Origin: Melanopsichium pennsylvanicum
Lineage: Eukaryota; Basidiomycota; Ustilaginomycetes; Ustilaginales
Assembly (NCBI GenBank): GCA_900208305.1
Contig: OAPG01000007.1
Span: 124,001-188,000 of the forward strand
DNA length: 64,000 nucleotides
Direction: 5' to 3'
The notes beneath the pieces are model-generated. The model saw only the letters and a list, made by a program, of their open reading frames with translations, did no database searches and had not been told where the DNA came from. The translations under genes and the position numbers were made by a program. Below, piece by piece: positions 1 through 9,104 of this stretch (positions are counted from its first letter, which is position 1; each line of letters opens with the position of its first letter).

Positions 1-2
1 AT

Positions 3-1526
3 ACCTCAACGAGTACCTCCCCTCAAAGCCCCATATCTGGTGCATCAAGCTTTGCCGATTTCCCATTCGGTGGCTCAGAATCCACTCTTCTATCGCCCAA
101 CATGGCTTCCACATCTGCCTTCCCTGCATCAACAAGAAGGTCAGTAGAATTCGCAGCGCTCAAGACAAACTCGATGCCCCTTCTGCACTCGAGGGACGGC
201 TCGGATGCGCAGTCTGTCGTGTCTGCTTCTTCTGCAATGTCGCCTCTCGCAAGGAGTGTTACCAATCCTTGGGCAAATGGTAAGCAGCCTTCGTCACTCG
301 ACCATTCCAACTCGCCAACAGACGAATTTTCTTCTTCTTCTTCCCCGCACAAATTGGCTTACTCAACATCATCAGCTTCAGCTTCAGCGAATGGGACAAC
401 GCAGTCGGATCCAAGCATGTTCGTGCGGCCTCAACCTTTTCTTACCGTTTATCGAGCGCACATGATGCTTGTCACCGTCATCTCGATCCTCGCCGTCGAC
501 TTTCCTGTGTTCCCACGTGACATGTCCAAATGCGAATCGTGGGGGACGAGCTGGATGGATATGGGGGTCGGTTCATTTGTTTTCTCGCTTGGAATCATTT
601 CAGCACTACCCTTCCTCAAGAGCCCCCAAAATCGCTTCCGCCCATTAAAGCAGCAAATCGTGTCAGATTTCAAAAAGAGCCTTCCATTGATGTTATTGGG
701 CTCGGTGCGGGTGATTCTCGTCAAAGGGGTGGAGTATCCGGAGCATTTGACCGAGTATGGTGTGCATTGGAACTTTTTCATCACATTAGCTTTACTTCCT
801 TTTGCTGCTACCCTGTCGAGGCCTTTCTCCAAGTACATACGATATAGCGTACTGGGTCTGGGCCTGTCAATCGGCCATCAGCTTTTACTCAACGCGACTA
901 GGTGGCAAGAATGGGCTCTTTCCAATAGCATCATGCGAGACACTTTGCCGACTCAAAATAAGGAGGGAATCACGAGCATGTTCGGATACCTAGCAATCTT
1001 TTACATTGGTCTAGACTTGGGACATTACGTACTTCCACTCGATCCTTACCTCGCATATCGAAAATTGAGCAAGAGAAGAGCAAAACCGAGGACGGATAAG
1101 CTGGCGATGGTGCTTGCATCTTTCGCTATACTCTATTGGATGGCTTTTGCAGCGTCCTATTTGATCGGGTTGAGAACAAGTAGGAGGCTTGCCAATTTGC
1201 CATATGTGCTGTGGGTGATTGCGTTCAACACGTCTTTTCTGCTCTGTTATGTGCTTATATATCTTTTCATCCTACAGCCAGTCGAACAGGAGCAAGAGAA
1301 TGCGACTCAGGTGGATTCGGTCACCCCCAAGATTTTGGAAGATCTAAATAAACATTCACTCATCGTCTTTCTGGCAGCAAACTTGTTGACAGGGCTGGTC
1401 AACATGACTACAGATACCATGTACACAAGCGATGCGGTGGCATTGCTCATTGTGCTTGTTTATACTGGCGCTTGTTGCGGCTTGGCACATTTGCTAACGG
1501 CGACAGGGATTCGGCTCAAGTTCTAG
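3..1526 (+). CDS. GWT1: GPI-anchored wall transfer protein GWT1 (inositol acyltransferase), 5' end outside window
   Basis: Multipass ER membrane enzyme that acylates the inositol ring of GlcN-PI, an early step of GPI-anchor synthesis. The frame is open from base 3 to the stop at 1524-1526. The first in-frame ATG (102) lies in a Ser-rich loop and is probably not the start, because the conserved N-terminal membrane segments of the family (roughly the first 100 residues in yeast) are missing and should lie left of the window. Counting from base 102, the conserved block begins near residue 112 with YRAHMMLVT and ILAVDFPVFPRDM, then ESWGTSWMDMGVGSFVFS, EYGVHWNFFITLALLP, RRLANLPYVLWV, and a C-terminal GLVNMTTDTM with a last membrane helix. 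These are hallmark GWT1 blocks. It runs toward the secreted-protein gene at 1725-2387, with about 200 bases between the two stops. Confidence 0.95.
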   Translation, partial: TSTSTSPQSPISGASSFADFPFGGSESTLLSPNMASTSAFPASTRRSVEFAALKTNSMPLLHSRDGSDAQSVVSASSAMSPLARSVTNPWANGKQPSSLDHSNSPTDEFSSSSSPHKLAYSTSSASASANGTTQSDPSMFVRPQPFLTVYRAHMMLVTVISILAVDFPVFPRDMSKCESWGTSWMDMGVGSFVFSLGIISALPFLKSPQNRFRPLKQQIVSDFKKSLPLMLLGSVRVILVKGVEYPEHLTEYGVHWNFFITLALLPFAATLSRPFSKYIRYSVLGLGLSIGHQLLLNATRWQEWALSNSIMRDTLPTQNKEGITSMFGYLAIFYIGLDLGHYVLPLDPYLAYRKLSKRRAKPRTDKLAMVLASFAILYWMAFAASYLIGLRTSRRLANLPYVLWVIAFNTSFLLCYVLIYLFILQPVEQEQENATQVDSVTPKILEDLNKHSLIVFLAANLLTGLVNMTTDTMYTSDAVALLIVLVYTGACCGLAHLLTATGIRLKF

Positions 1527-1724
1527 CTCACGCTAACATCAATGAATTCTGTACTCATTTTCAGATATGAACTCGCACTATCCACAGCCTCGGTAGTAAA
1601 GGAAGAAAAAAGGAGAGTGTGATTTTCTTGTGCATCTGCAGAGTACACAATGTTGAGATTGTTTTGAATCGGACGTGCTTAACTTCTGCATTGCGCGGTC
1701 GCAAATTCACAAGGAATGATATAT

Positions 1725-2387
1725 CTAAGCAGTGTTAGGGAAAACAAAAGGGCGGCCGTTTCCGGGTTGAGGTTGAGGAGGGAATGTGTTCTGGAGAAGG
1801 TTCTGGGAAGAGGGAGGGTACTGAGGAGTCGACTGATACTGCTGGTAGTACTGACTAGACATCGTCGCACAGTACTGCTGCAAGAAGCCCGGAGGTACAG
1901 CCTGTGTGGACCCGTCACTTAAGGTAATTGCCACGATGTTAATCGAGCCAGCACTATACTGCTGTTGCGGCTGCTGATACATGGGATAGACGGGAGTTTG
2001 TTGACCTTGCGCGTACTGCGGTGCCGGTTGACCCAGTCCTCCCCTGCTTTCACTGTCGCCATCACCATGTCCAGCCCCTCTTTCATCATGGTCATCAAAG
2101 AGCTTATGAGCAGCAATGTTGCCAGCAGTGCCAGCAAAGGCTCCAGTAGCAGCAAGAGCGGTTCCACCTAAAATCGTTTTGCCCATAGAGAACCCTCCTC
2201 CGCCTCCACTACCACCACCACCGTAGTGATTGTGGACGTGGTAGCCACCACGCGGCTCGGGGGATGGGTCGCGCTTTGCAAACTTGTGCTCCGAGTCAGA
2301 GCGAGGTTTTTGGTGGTCAGCCGAAGCTTGCTGCCCCACTGCGAGGGCGACAACGAGTGTGCTTAGGAGCGCTGCGCGGAAATGCAT
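1725..2387 (-). CDS. Small secreted Gly/Gln-rich protein with glycine-zipper-like segment
   Basis: 220 residues, not recognised as a named family. Residues 1-23 form a typical signal peptide ending in an alanine-rich stretch before DHQKPRS. A basic KR pair near residue 39 (FAKRDPSPEPR) could be a Kex2-type processing site. Next come a His/Gly stretch (YHVHNHYGGGGSGGGGG), a glycine/alanine-rich apolar segment near residues 69-95 (GKTILGGTALAATGAFAGTA) that resembles a glycine zipper, an acidic DDHDERGAGHGDGD stretch, and a Gln/Tyr/Pro-rich tail with only one Cys. The ATG at 2387-2385 is chosen because it opens the signal peptide. A TATA-like element lies about 155 bases upstream. It could be a cell-wall or surface protein or an apoplastic effector candidate; nothing in the sequence decides between these. 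Confidence 0.65.
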   Translation of the reverse strand: MHFRAALLSTLVVALAVGQQASADHQKPRSDSEHKFAKRDPSPEPRGGYHVHNHYGGGGSGGGGGFSMGKTILGGTALAATGAFAGTAGNIAAHKLFDDHDERGAGHGDGDSESRGGLGQPAPQYAQGQQTPVYPMYQQPQQQYSAGSINIVAITLSDGSTQAVPPGFLQQYCATMSSQYYQQYQSTPQYPPSSQNLLQNTFPPQPQPGNGRPFVFPNTA

Positions 2388-3459
2388 GGTCTGAAGTGCC
2401 GGTCGAGATTGGTGGAGGAGTCAGTCGCTTTGTATCTCCAGAGCAATTGGGAAGAGCTTAGGTACTTGCGACATAGACGATGGGAAAGGAATGAACGGTT
2501 AGAGAAGAAGGGAAATTTGGAGTGGTCCTTAGCCCCCACCTTTATATCCCTGATGCATGGCTTTATGCCTCGTTAGGGATCAACGCTCGTCGCACAGTAC
2601 TACCGTGCAAGCATACGAACTGAATCAGCGTAGGTCATCTGACCTAAAACCACATGCCGCTCTGAAATCCTCATTTCATGTCCCGCACATTTCATCTATG
2701 GCTTGCCGAATGTACAGTAACCAAGTGGGCTCATTTGCATGATATTCGCCTTTGGTATCATCATACCCACGGTCTGACATTAATATCATACTGAAGTACA
2801 GACTACTGTGATGTTCCCTCGAGCTCTGTCGTGACGATTACAATTCTTGCTACCGAAAAAGAAGCGAGGACCTTGAATTACGTCGATCCAGTGAGAGCAT
2901 GGAGCTTCTTATGGGAATCGATCGAGAGAGAGTGTCGGACAAATCGACACCAATGAAGCTCTGATCTGAAACGTGGGTAAAAAGGGTAACATTGAACGCG
3001 AGCTCGGCGGGACATTTGTGGGTGTTCATGCCGAGGCAACTGGATGCACAAAAGACAGGACCACTGTATGATATGCTCCCGTTCATGTCAGGTTTCAATT
3101 GTCAGAAAGTTAATGTCTTGAACGTACTGCTGCTGTACAACTCTGACATGCCGGTGTCACACCGTTATATGAAAACAGCATCTGTCCTATTCCGCGAGCC
3201 TCGATCTTCCCACGCTCAACTCACATTCTCATTCACGTTTCTACAATGATATTGCGATTACAGTGCTGTAATCACACCTCTGCGCATTTCATGTCGCAAA
3301 ACTATTGCAACGCTGTCTGTGCGGACCCATTCGACCCACTTGAGCCGCAAATACTACCGAACACGTACGACATCAGTCTTGCACCGTTCCAGCAAGAAAA
3401 GACTATTGGTATTGAAAACAATTTCACTGTGCATTGACAGTGAAGAATAGGGTATCAAT
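2388..3459. promoter_or_regulatory. Intergenic region upstream of the secreted-protein gene
   Basis: About 1.07 kb between the 5' end of the secreted-protein gene and the 3' end of the helicase gene. On the minus strand a TATAAA lies at 2541-2546, about 155 bases before the ATG, which suggests a strong or inducible promoter for the secreted protein. A GTACAGTA (reverse of TACTGTAC) is at 2712-2719. I see no convincing gene; the short frames here have no family similarity I recognise. Confidence 0.5.
2541..2546 (-). promoter_or_regulatory. TATA box of the secreted-protein gene
   Basis: TATAAA on the minus strand, followed by a purine-rich GGTGGGGGC, about 155 bases upstream of the ATG at 2387. 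Most other genes in the window lack such a clear element. The distance implies a 5' leader of roughly 100-130 bases. Confidence 0.4.
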
Positions 3460-5400
3460 CTATCGCTTGTGCGGGCCCCTTCCGCCCTGGATGTGACCTT
3501 GCCTTTTCAACCCATTGTCTGCACCGCTCTTGCCCCCACCATTGGGCTTACCTGGCAGCTCCTTAACAATGTTGAGTCCAGGCTTGCCCTTTAGGCCCAT
3601 CATCGACACGGTCTTTTGCAGCAACGGTGGTCCAACCCACGTGCCGTCCTGCGCTGCTGGCCACTGAAGGATGTCGCGAGCATACGCGTTGGTCGTGCTG
3701 ATAAGCACCTCCGGTTTCCACTTGAGCTGTTTGAGGTACGACTTGTAGAATCCAAGATGAGCCTGGTATGCCTGACTCCTTGTCGTCTGATCAATGCTCT
3801 GCATAGCTCCGTCGACGTGTTGGGTTACCTGGCTGAGGTTGGCTCCGCTTTCTGCCTCAACTTTGGCAACGTCGAGGTTGGTAATAGGCAACTTTTTGAC
3901 ATCTGCCTGGTTGAGGAAGAATTGCTCGAAATCAGCGAGGATAAGCACACCACGGCCTTCCTTGCCCGCACGAGCGGTTCGACCAAGTCGATGGATGTAC
4001 TGCTCGAGACTGCTGGGAAGACCAAGCTGGAGGACGAGCGAGATCCCTGGAATGTCGATACCACGAGCGGTGACGTCCGAAGAGAACAGGATACCCGAAG
4101 CACTTGTCTGGAAGGTTTCCATCGTTCTTGTCCTCAATGCTTGCGACTTGCGCGAATGGATTTCAAAGATGGGCCCCAACTTGGCATAGGCCGACGCTTT
4201 CTGATTCCTCAACTGCGTAAAAACTGCCGCAGCGAGCGAAGTCGATCGAGCCGTCGGCAAGAAGACCAAGATCTTGTGGTTGACGGGGTAACGGATGGCT
4301 TCCGATAGCACGACTTGGAGGGCACGCGGGAGGCAGTCACGCAAAGAGCAGATCAAAGACTCTTGAGGTACGTGCTCGTGGGTGTTGGTATCTTGTTCCG
4401 TGAGGGTAGAGATGAAGGTGTGGTCTGGACGAAGCTTGGCAACGTCGTGAACGAAAGAAGGGATGGTGGCCGAGAAGAAGAGGGACTGGCGCTGGCTGAC
4501 AATGGGGTCGGGAAGCATTTTGAGAATCTTTTCGAGTTCATTTCTGAAACCCATGTCCAGCATTCGGTCAGCTTCGTCAAGAACAAGAACTTTCAAGTTC
4601 TGACATGCTTTGCGGAGATCGAGACCAGGGGTGTCACCGGAAAGGTGGTCGAGAAGACGACCGGGGGTGGCGATGAGAAGATCTTTACGGTCGCGCGCAA
4701 GTCGCTTGCGCTCTGCAGAGATGTTGGTACCACCGACGACGTGTTGGACGGAGAAAGTGCCTTGGAGATTGGCGAGAAGCATTTGAGCTTCCTTCTCGAT
4801 TTGCAGCGCGAGCTCACGAGTGGGAGAGAGGACGAGGACCGACACGGAACTCTGGGGTGGCGGTTTGGGCAGCGCGCAGAGCTTCTGAATGGAAGGGACG
4901 AGGAAGGCGAGCGTCTTGCCGGTACCGGTCTTAGCCTGTGCCAGAACGTCCTTGCCCGAAAGAGCAGTGGAAAGTGTAGCAGCCTGGACGGCAGACATGG
5001 TGGGGAAAGGAATAGACGAAAGTAGACGATCATCAATCGAGCCCTTGAGATCCGCAAACTTGTTCTCGGTGAGGTAGACGGCAGCGTCAGAGCCAGGAGC
5101 GATGGATTTGGGAGTCCATGTTGGGGTGCTGGTGCCGGAAGCAGCAGGTGTTGCATCAGGAGTCGCGACGACGCTGCTCTCGGCTGGAGAGCCAGGCTGC
5201 TGAGCTGCAACAACAGCACCACCACGTCCTCCGCGCCCTCGATCACGTCCTTCACCACGTTCTCGACCCCCAGGACCACCGCGACCACCGCGACCACCGC
5301 GACCACCACGACCACCACGGCCGCGTGCTCCACCTCTTGATGAGCCGGAATCGTGTCCGATCTGTGAACCAAGTCTGTTTAATAAGTTCGTTGAGTCCAT
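3460..5400 (-). CDS. MSS116: DEAD-box ATP-dependent RNA helicase, MSS116/CYT-19-like
   Basis: 646 residues from the ATG at 5400. The frame stays open for 59 more codons upstream but without an ATG. An RGG/RGR low-complexity region spans about residues 22-61. The helicase core follows: AQAKTGTGKT (motif I, about 155-163), SPTRELALQ (Ia), TPGRLLDHL (Ib), LDEADRMLDMGF (II, DEAD at 275-278), FFSATIPSF (III, SAT at 310-312), then DVTARGIDIPG (V) and HRLGRTARAG (VI). The C-terminal extension containing GFYKSYLKQLKWKP and GLKGKPGLNIVKELPGK is typical of the MSS116/CYT-19 group of mitochondrial group I/II intron chaperones. No clear mitochondrial presequence is seen at this start, so targeting or the true first exon is uncertain. 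The ATP-dependent RNA helicase activity is firm; the mitochondrial role is inferred from family. Confidence 0.88.
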   Translation of the reverse strand: MDSTNLLNRLGSQIGHDSGSSRGGARGRGGRGGRGGRGGRGGPGGRERGEGRDRGRGGRGGAVVAAQQPGSPAESSVVATPDATPAASGTSTPTWTPKSIAPGSDAAVYLTENKFADLKGSIDDRLLSSIPFPTMSAVQAATLSTALSGKDVLAQAKTGTGKTLAFLVPSIQKLCALPKPPPQSSVSVLVLSPTRELALQIEKEAQMLLANLQGTFSVQHVVGGTNISAERKRLARDRKDLLIATPGRLLDHLSGDTPGLDLRKACQNLKVLVLDEADRMLDMGFRNELEKILKMLPDPIVSQRQSLFFSATIPSFVHDVAKLRPDHTFISTLTEQDTNTHEHVPQESLICSLRDCLPRALQVVLSEAIRYPVNHKILVFLPTARSTSLAAAVFTQLRNQKASAYAKLGPIFEIHSRKSQALRTRTMETFQTSASGILFSSDVTARGIDIPGISLVLQLGLPSSLEQYIHRLGRTARAGKEGRGVLILADFEQFFLNQADVKKLPITNLDVAKVEAESGANLSQVTQHVDGAMQSIDQTTRSQAYQAHLGFYKSYLKQLKWKPEVLISTTNAYARDILQWPAAQDGTWVGPPLLQKTVSMMGLKGKPGLNIVKELPGKPNGGGKSGADNGLKRQGHIQGGRGPHKR

Positions 5401-5804
5401 GTTGGTTAAGTTGTTATGATGGTGGAAGCTGTACGAGGGAACGCACAGACATGGACAAAGGTGATACCAAAATAGCTGCTTGGCTGTCAGTCGATTTGAA
5501 ATTCTATGTGGCTGCACTATACGAGTGTACTGTACTTTACCGCGTAACCTGCAGCAAACAAACACAAAACTTTCCACTTTTAAACATTTTTAAGGCTACT
5601 TTTTCTTCTTACCGGCCGTGATACCTGTACAGTGAATATCATATTAATGAATCAGATTTACAGTATTGCAGCAGCTGCACCGCTGTAACTGCAGGATCGA
5701 GCTAAGCTCGGTCAACCTAAAACGGCTTCTTGGGCGGCTAAATTTCCATGCCATGTTTCGTGTCCCCTCCCATCATCCTCATCTCCTGTCTTACCATCAT
5801 TGCA
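5401..5804. promoter_or_regulatory. Divergent promoter between helicase and PPR-LIP2 genes
   Basis: About 400 bases separate the two divergent start codons. A TACTGTAC octamer is at 5528-5535 and a near copy (TGTACAGTG) near 5629. Both genes are predicted mitochondrial, so a shared bidirectional promoter is plausible. Confidence 0.4.
5414..5452 (-). promoter_or_regulatory. Candidate 12-codon uORF in the helicase leader
   Basis: An ATG at 5452-5450 opens a short frame reading MSVRSLVQLPPS and stops at 5414-5416, 13 bases before the helicase ATG. It may lower translation of the helicase. Alternatively the first codons (Arg/Ser/Leu-rich) are the start of a mitochondrial targeting exon joined by an unrecognised splice. 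Neither can be settled from sequence. Confidence 0.3.
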
Positions 5805-8800
5805 ATGAGGACTCCCCGCTTTCATCTCGACGAGCTTGCTCGTGATACAGCCGGAACATCGCTCAATATTGCACGTTGCTCAACCTCGCAGCGTGTCTTG
5901 TCGCGGTGTTTGTCCACATCCAATCAGTCTGCGCCTCGGCCACTCGTCTTCCTGCAAGACATCGTCAATCAAGCAGTGAAGCTAAAGTTACCCTCGTCAG
6001 CGCTTCTATCACCTACTGTCAGAAAATCAATCCCCAAAAGTGTACCTCATCAGCTGGAACCATCCTCAAATGCCTTTCCCAACACCTCGATTTCAGCAAC
6101 CGCTGTCCAAACCACCGAAACCGTGAAAGCACAGGGCAGTAAAGTGTACCGGAACCGAGCGCAGATGATCATTAGATTGATCCGTCTCAACCGCATCCTG
6201 TCTGCCATGACTGCATTCGTTGCCGATGCTGCCAATTCAAATCGCACCCCTTTCAACCTCAAGGAATTGGAAGACTTTATCACGGCTCTGCGCATTCAGA
6301 GCAAGGCACACTCCACCTCTCGCCCCGCTCCGAAAAGGATGGACAAGCCCAGCCACGATCTTTGGAGGCCAAGCAGACTTGACCCCTCTATCTCCGCAAA
6401 TCAGCTCCCCATTCCAATTCAGTGCATGTACGCCATATCTACCATCTATGACGTTGCTATCCAGCGCCAGTATCGGCCTACAGCCAAAATGATCTCCGCC
6501 ATGCTTTCCACTTTCATCGGCCATCTCACCCCACAACAAATGGAGAAAGCCACCGATGCCACCATTCGACACCTCATCCCCCCCTCGGCGTTTGATCAGG
6601 ACATCTACCTCAGAAAGATCAATCATGCGGCGCTCGCTACCTTGATCAGCACCTATGGATACATTGGCAAACCCGATAAGGGCGAAGTCCTGCTGAGGCG
6701 GTGGGCTGAAGCACAGAAGAAGCAAGATACACCAGAGCATGCGTCACCTTTGCAAGACAGCGAAGCGGTCTCTCTGACCGGATGGGGGAATAACACTGTC
6801 ATTTGGAAGTCCTTGATCAAGTCCCGAGTCGAAGCGGGCGATTTCGCCCATGCTCGAGCATGGTTGGATCGATACAGGCAAGCCACGAAGCATTCTCAAA
6901 TCGATCAACCACCTGGCTCCACGCCCCTTCCGCCTGTCACACCAGAGCCTTACCTTGCATATTTGTCCGGCATACAGGATTCTGCTGGCCATGCGCCTTC
7001 TTCGAAACTGCTAAAGCGAATAAATAGACGCATCCAAGATGGAATCAGGATTATGATCGCCGACAACGTCCCTGTAGAGAGCTCTGTTCTCGCCTTCATC
7101 ATTGGTTTCGAAGCAAAAGTTGGCAACGTCGCTGGTGGAGCTTCGCTTGTCGATGAGCTCAGCAGCGTCATAGAGGCTAGCGCGCTTGATGACGCCCATC
7201 TGCTACGGGCACTCTTCCAGATGCGTAGAGCCATAGCAGATGCCCAAACTGCCACCAGCGTAATTGGTCCTGCTTTCCGATCAGTCAAGAAAAATGGTCC
7301 CCCATCAACACGATCGCTGGTCCGATCCCTCGTTCGCGTAGGTGACGGCGAAGTGAAATCGACGAGCCAAAATTTGGCTTCTTGCAGAAGTCGTGGAACG
7401 CTCAATGAAGCGCTCATCGCAGTCATGTCTGAGCAAGACTACCCCGCTGCCGTTGCGGTGCTGAATCTCTTTGAACGCTGGAGGATCCTTCCCTCGCACA
7501 CAACTTACCGCATCGTTGTTGATGCTCTCGTCGCTCAGGGCCATCACCGGGCTTTGCATGGCCAGCAAGGCGAAGTGAAAGACTCAGAAAGTAAATTCAG
7601 CCTCGAAGCCATCCTCCAGAGCATGGCACGCGATGGCAACGGAGAGCAAGGCAATCTCATTCGCAGAGCTCTTGGTCCTCAAAGCACCGACGAGACTGAA
7701 GGTTTCATCGCTTCTGCTCGACCTACTACGCTCCGCCAGACGCAATATCTGATTAGGATCCTCAATCGAGTATGTGCAGCCGAGATCGAGAGCATCGAGT
7801 CCAAACGCAAGATTCCGGAATGGGTGATAACGAGGAGGAATGCAGAACGAGACATGGAAGGCTGGCTCACAGAGAATGCTGTGTGGAAGAGGGTGCGCTC
7901 AGCTATCTATACCGCGCAGGATGACATGCTGGGGACGAAACAAGAGAGGCGTATAGGCATCAAGGCAAATCCCAAGAAGCGATTGCTCACATCCCTGCCA
8001 ACACTCTCACCTCGCCGTCGAGGCATCAACAACCCACCTCGGTCTCAGTCTGCACGATCATTCTCCACTTCAGCTGTGGCTCGCTTGGATAGTGGCGCAA
8101 GTTGCGATCTTGCCGCGGCAGCAAAGGGCGATTTTACCCATCTCAATCCTGTGCGAATGATTTACATCCCCGGCTTTGTTCCCTATCACCTTGGTCTTGC
8201 ACTCCAGGAGCATCTCGTCAAGCAGCGATCCGACGCTCGTGCCACCCTCCGAGCACTGGCCGACACATCCTCCGACTCGACTTGCGTCATTGCTGGCCTC
8301 ACCACCATCGAGCCTTCTGCTTCAGAAGCAGAACTCCGCAAGCGAGCCTCGCAAGACACGCTATTGCTGCTGCAACATCGACCGGTATACACGGAAGGCA
8401 GGCGGCATGATTCCGAAAACGAACTCGTTTCCAATCACCTTCGTTCACTCGGTGCTGACTACTATCTTACCAAACGCGGTGGTCAGATCACGTACCATGG
8501 ACCAGGTCAGCTCGTTGGATATCCCATTCTCAACCTTGCCAGCATGAATCTCGCGAGTCGGTGTTACGTCGATCGGATCCAAGATTCGCTCATTTCGCTG
8601 CTGGCTGATGGAGGAATTCGCACCGTGCCCCCTCCGGAAGATCATACGGGAGTGTGGGCGGACGAATACCACAAGATCGCCTCGATTGGGATTCAGGTGC
8701 GTCATAGGATCTCGAGCCACGGCTTTGCGCTTAATGTTGAAAAGCGAGCCATGCAGGGTTTCAGGCACATCGTAGCATGTGGTATTGTTGGGAGGAACAT

Positions 8801-9104
8801 GACTTGTGTTCAAGATCGATTTGATCCGAATGGACCTTTTGCCAAGTATAACGTTGAACCAAAGAAAGGGGTCAAGGTGGATTCAGAGGAAAAGGTGGAG
8901 AGCGTTGCAGAGACGTACAAGCACCACTTTGCAAAGGTCTTTGGCAGGAGAGTAAGGGATGTTATCGAGGACGAATTCAAGTTGGAGTTGGTGGAAGAAA
9001 GTAAGAGGGACTTGTTGAAGAAGGGCTTGAATATCGACGTTTCTCCAGAGGAGAGAGTGGTGTCTGCCATCAAGGTGGACGGACAAACGATCAACGTTGC
9101 TTAG
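5805..9104 (+). CDS. LIP2: PPR-like protein fused to octanoyltransferase (LipB/LIP2)
   Basis: One uninterrupted frame. The ATG at 5805 is preferred over the in-frame ATG at 5748 because it opens a basic, Ser/Arg-rich presequence-like stretch; from 5748 the protein is 1118 residues. The numbering below uses 5748. The N-terminal half (about 130-650) is alpha-helical with PPR-like pairs such as TVIWKSLIKSRVEAGDFAHA and SHTTYRIVVDALVAQGHHRA. Residues about 825-1060 are a complete octanoyl-ACP:protein octanoyltransferase: LLLLQHRPVYTEGR, KRGGQITYHGPGQLVGYPIL, the active-site lysine K976 in HKIASIGIQV and the catalytic cysteine C1011 in IVACGI. The enzyme moves octanoyl groups from mitochondrial ACP to GcvH/E2 proteins for lipoate formation. 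Between the halves, residues 727-790 look like a second mitochondrial presequence. The transferase is certain, the PPR assignment moderate. Two overlapping transcripts rather than one fusion protein cannot be excluded. Confidence 0.92.
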   Translation: MRTPRFHLDELARDTAGTSLNIARCSTSQRVLSRCLSTSNQSAPRPLVFLQDIVNQAVKLKLPSSALLSPTVRKSIPKSVPHQLEPSSNAFPNTSISATAVQTTETVKAQGSKVYRNRAQMIIRLIRLNRILSAMTAFVADAANSNRTPFNLKELEDFITALRIQSKAHSTSRPAPKRMDKPSHDLWRPSRLDPSISANQLPIPIQCMYAISTIYDVAIQRQYRPTAKMISAMLSTFIGHLTPQQMEKATDATIRHLIPPSAFDQDIYLRKINHAALATLISTYGYIGKPDKGEVLLRRWAEAQKKQDTPEHASPLQDSEAVSLTGWGNNTVIWKSLIKSRVEAGDFAHARAWLDRYRQATKHSQIDQPPGSTPLPPVTPEPYLAYLSGIQDSAGHAPSSKLLKRINRRIQDGIRIMIADNVPVESSVLAFIIGFEAKVGNVAGGASLVDELSSVIEASALDDAHLLRALFQMRRAIADAQTATSVIGPAFRSVKKNGPPSTRSLVRSLVRVGDGEVKSTSQNLASCRSRGTLNEALIAVMSEQDYPAAVAVLNLFERWRILPSHTTYRIVVDALVAQGHHRALHGQQGEVKDSESKFSLEAILQSMARDGNGEQGNLIRRALGPQSTDETEGFIASARPTTLRQTQYLIRILNRVCAAEIESIESKRKIPEWVITRRNAERDMEGWLTENAVWKRVRSAIYTAQDDMLGTKQERRIGIKANPKKRLLTSLPTLSPRRRGINNPPRSQSARSFSTSAVARLDSGASCDLAAAAKGDFTHLNPVRMIYIPGFVPYHLGLALQEHLVKQRSDARATLRALADTSSDSTCVIAGLTTIEPSASEAELRKRASQDTLLLLQHRPVYTEGRRHDSENELVSNHLRSLGADYYLTKRGGQITYHGPGQLVGYPILNLASMNLASRCYVDRIQDSLISLLADGGIRTVPPPEDHTGVWADEYHKIASIGIQVRHRISSHGFALNVEKRAMQGFRHIVACGIVGRNMTCVQDRFDPNGPFAKYNVEPKKGVKVDSEEKVESVAETYKHHFAKVFGRRVRDVIEDEFKLELVEESKRDLLKKGLNIDVSPEERVVSAIKVDGQTINVA
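7926..8100 (+). other. Presequence-like segment buried at the PPR-LIP2 junction
   Basis: An in-frame ATG at 7926 starts MLGTKQERRIGIKANPKKR, followed by a Ser/Thr/Arg-rich, nearly acid-free run ending in ARSFSTSAVARLDSG. RSFSTSA-type sequences are common at the cleavage region of fungal mitochondrial presequences. A protein starting here would be 392 residues, close to stand-alone LIP2. It may be a relic of the ancestral LIP2 presequence, an internal cleavage site that separates the two halves after import, or an alternative translation start. Confidence 0.5.

Noticed and set aside
4315..5025. 236-codon plus-strand frame opposite the helicase
   Set aside because: It is the antisense shadow of the helicase core; the helicase motifs on the minus strand explain the open frame.
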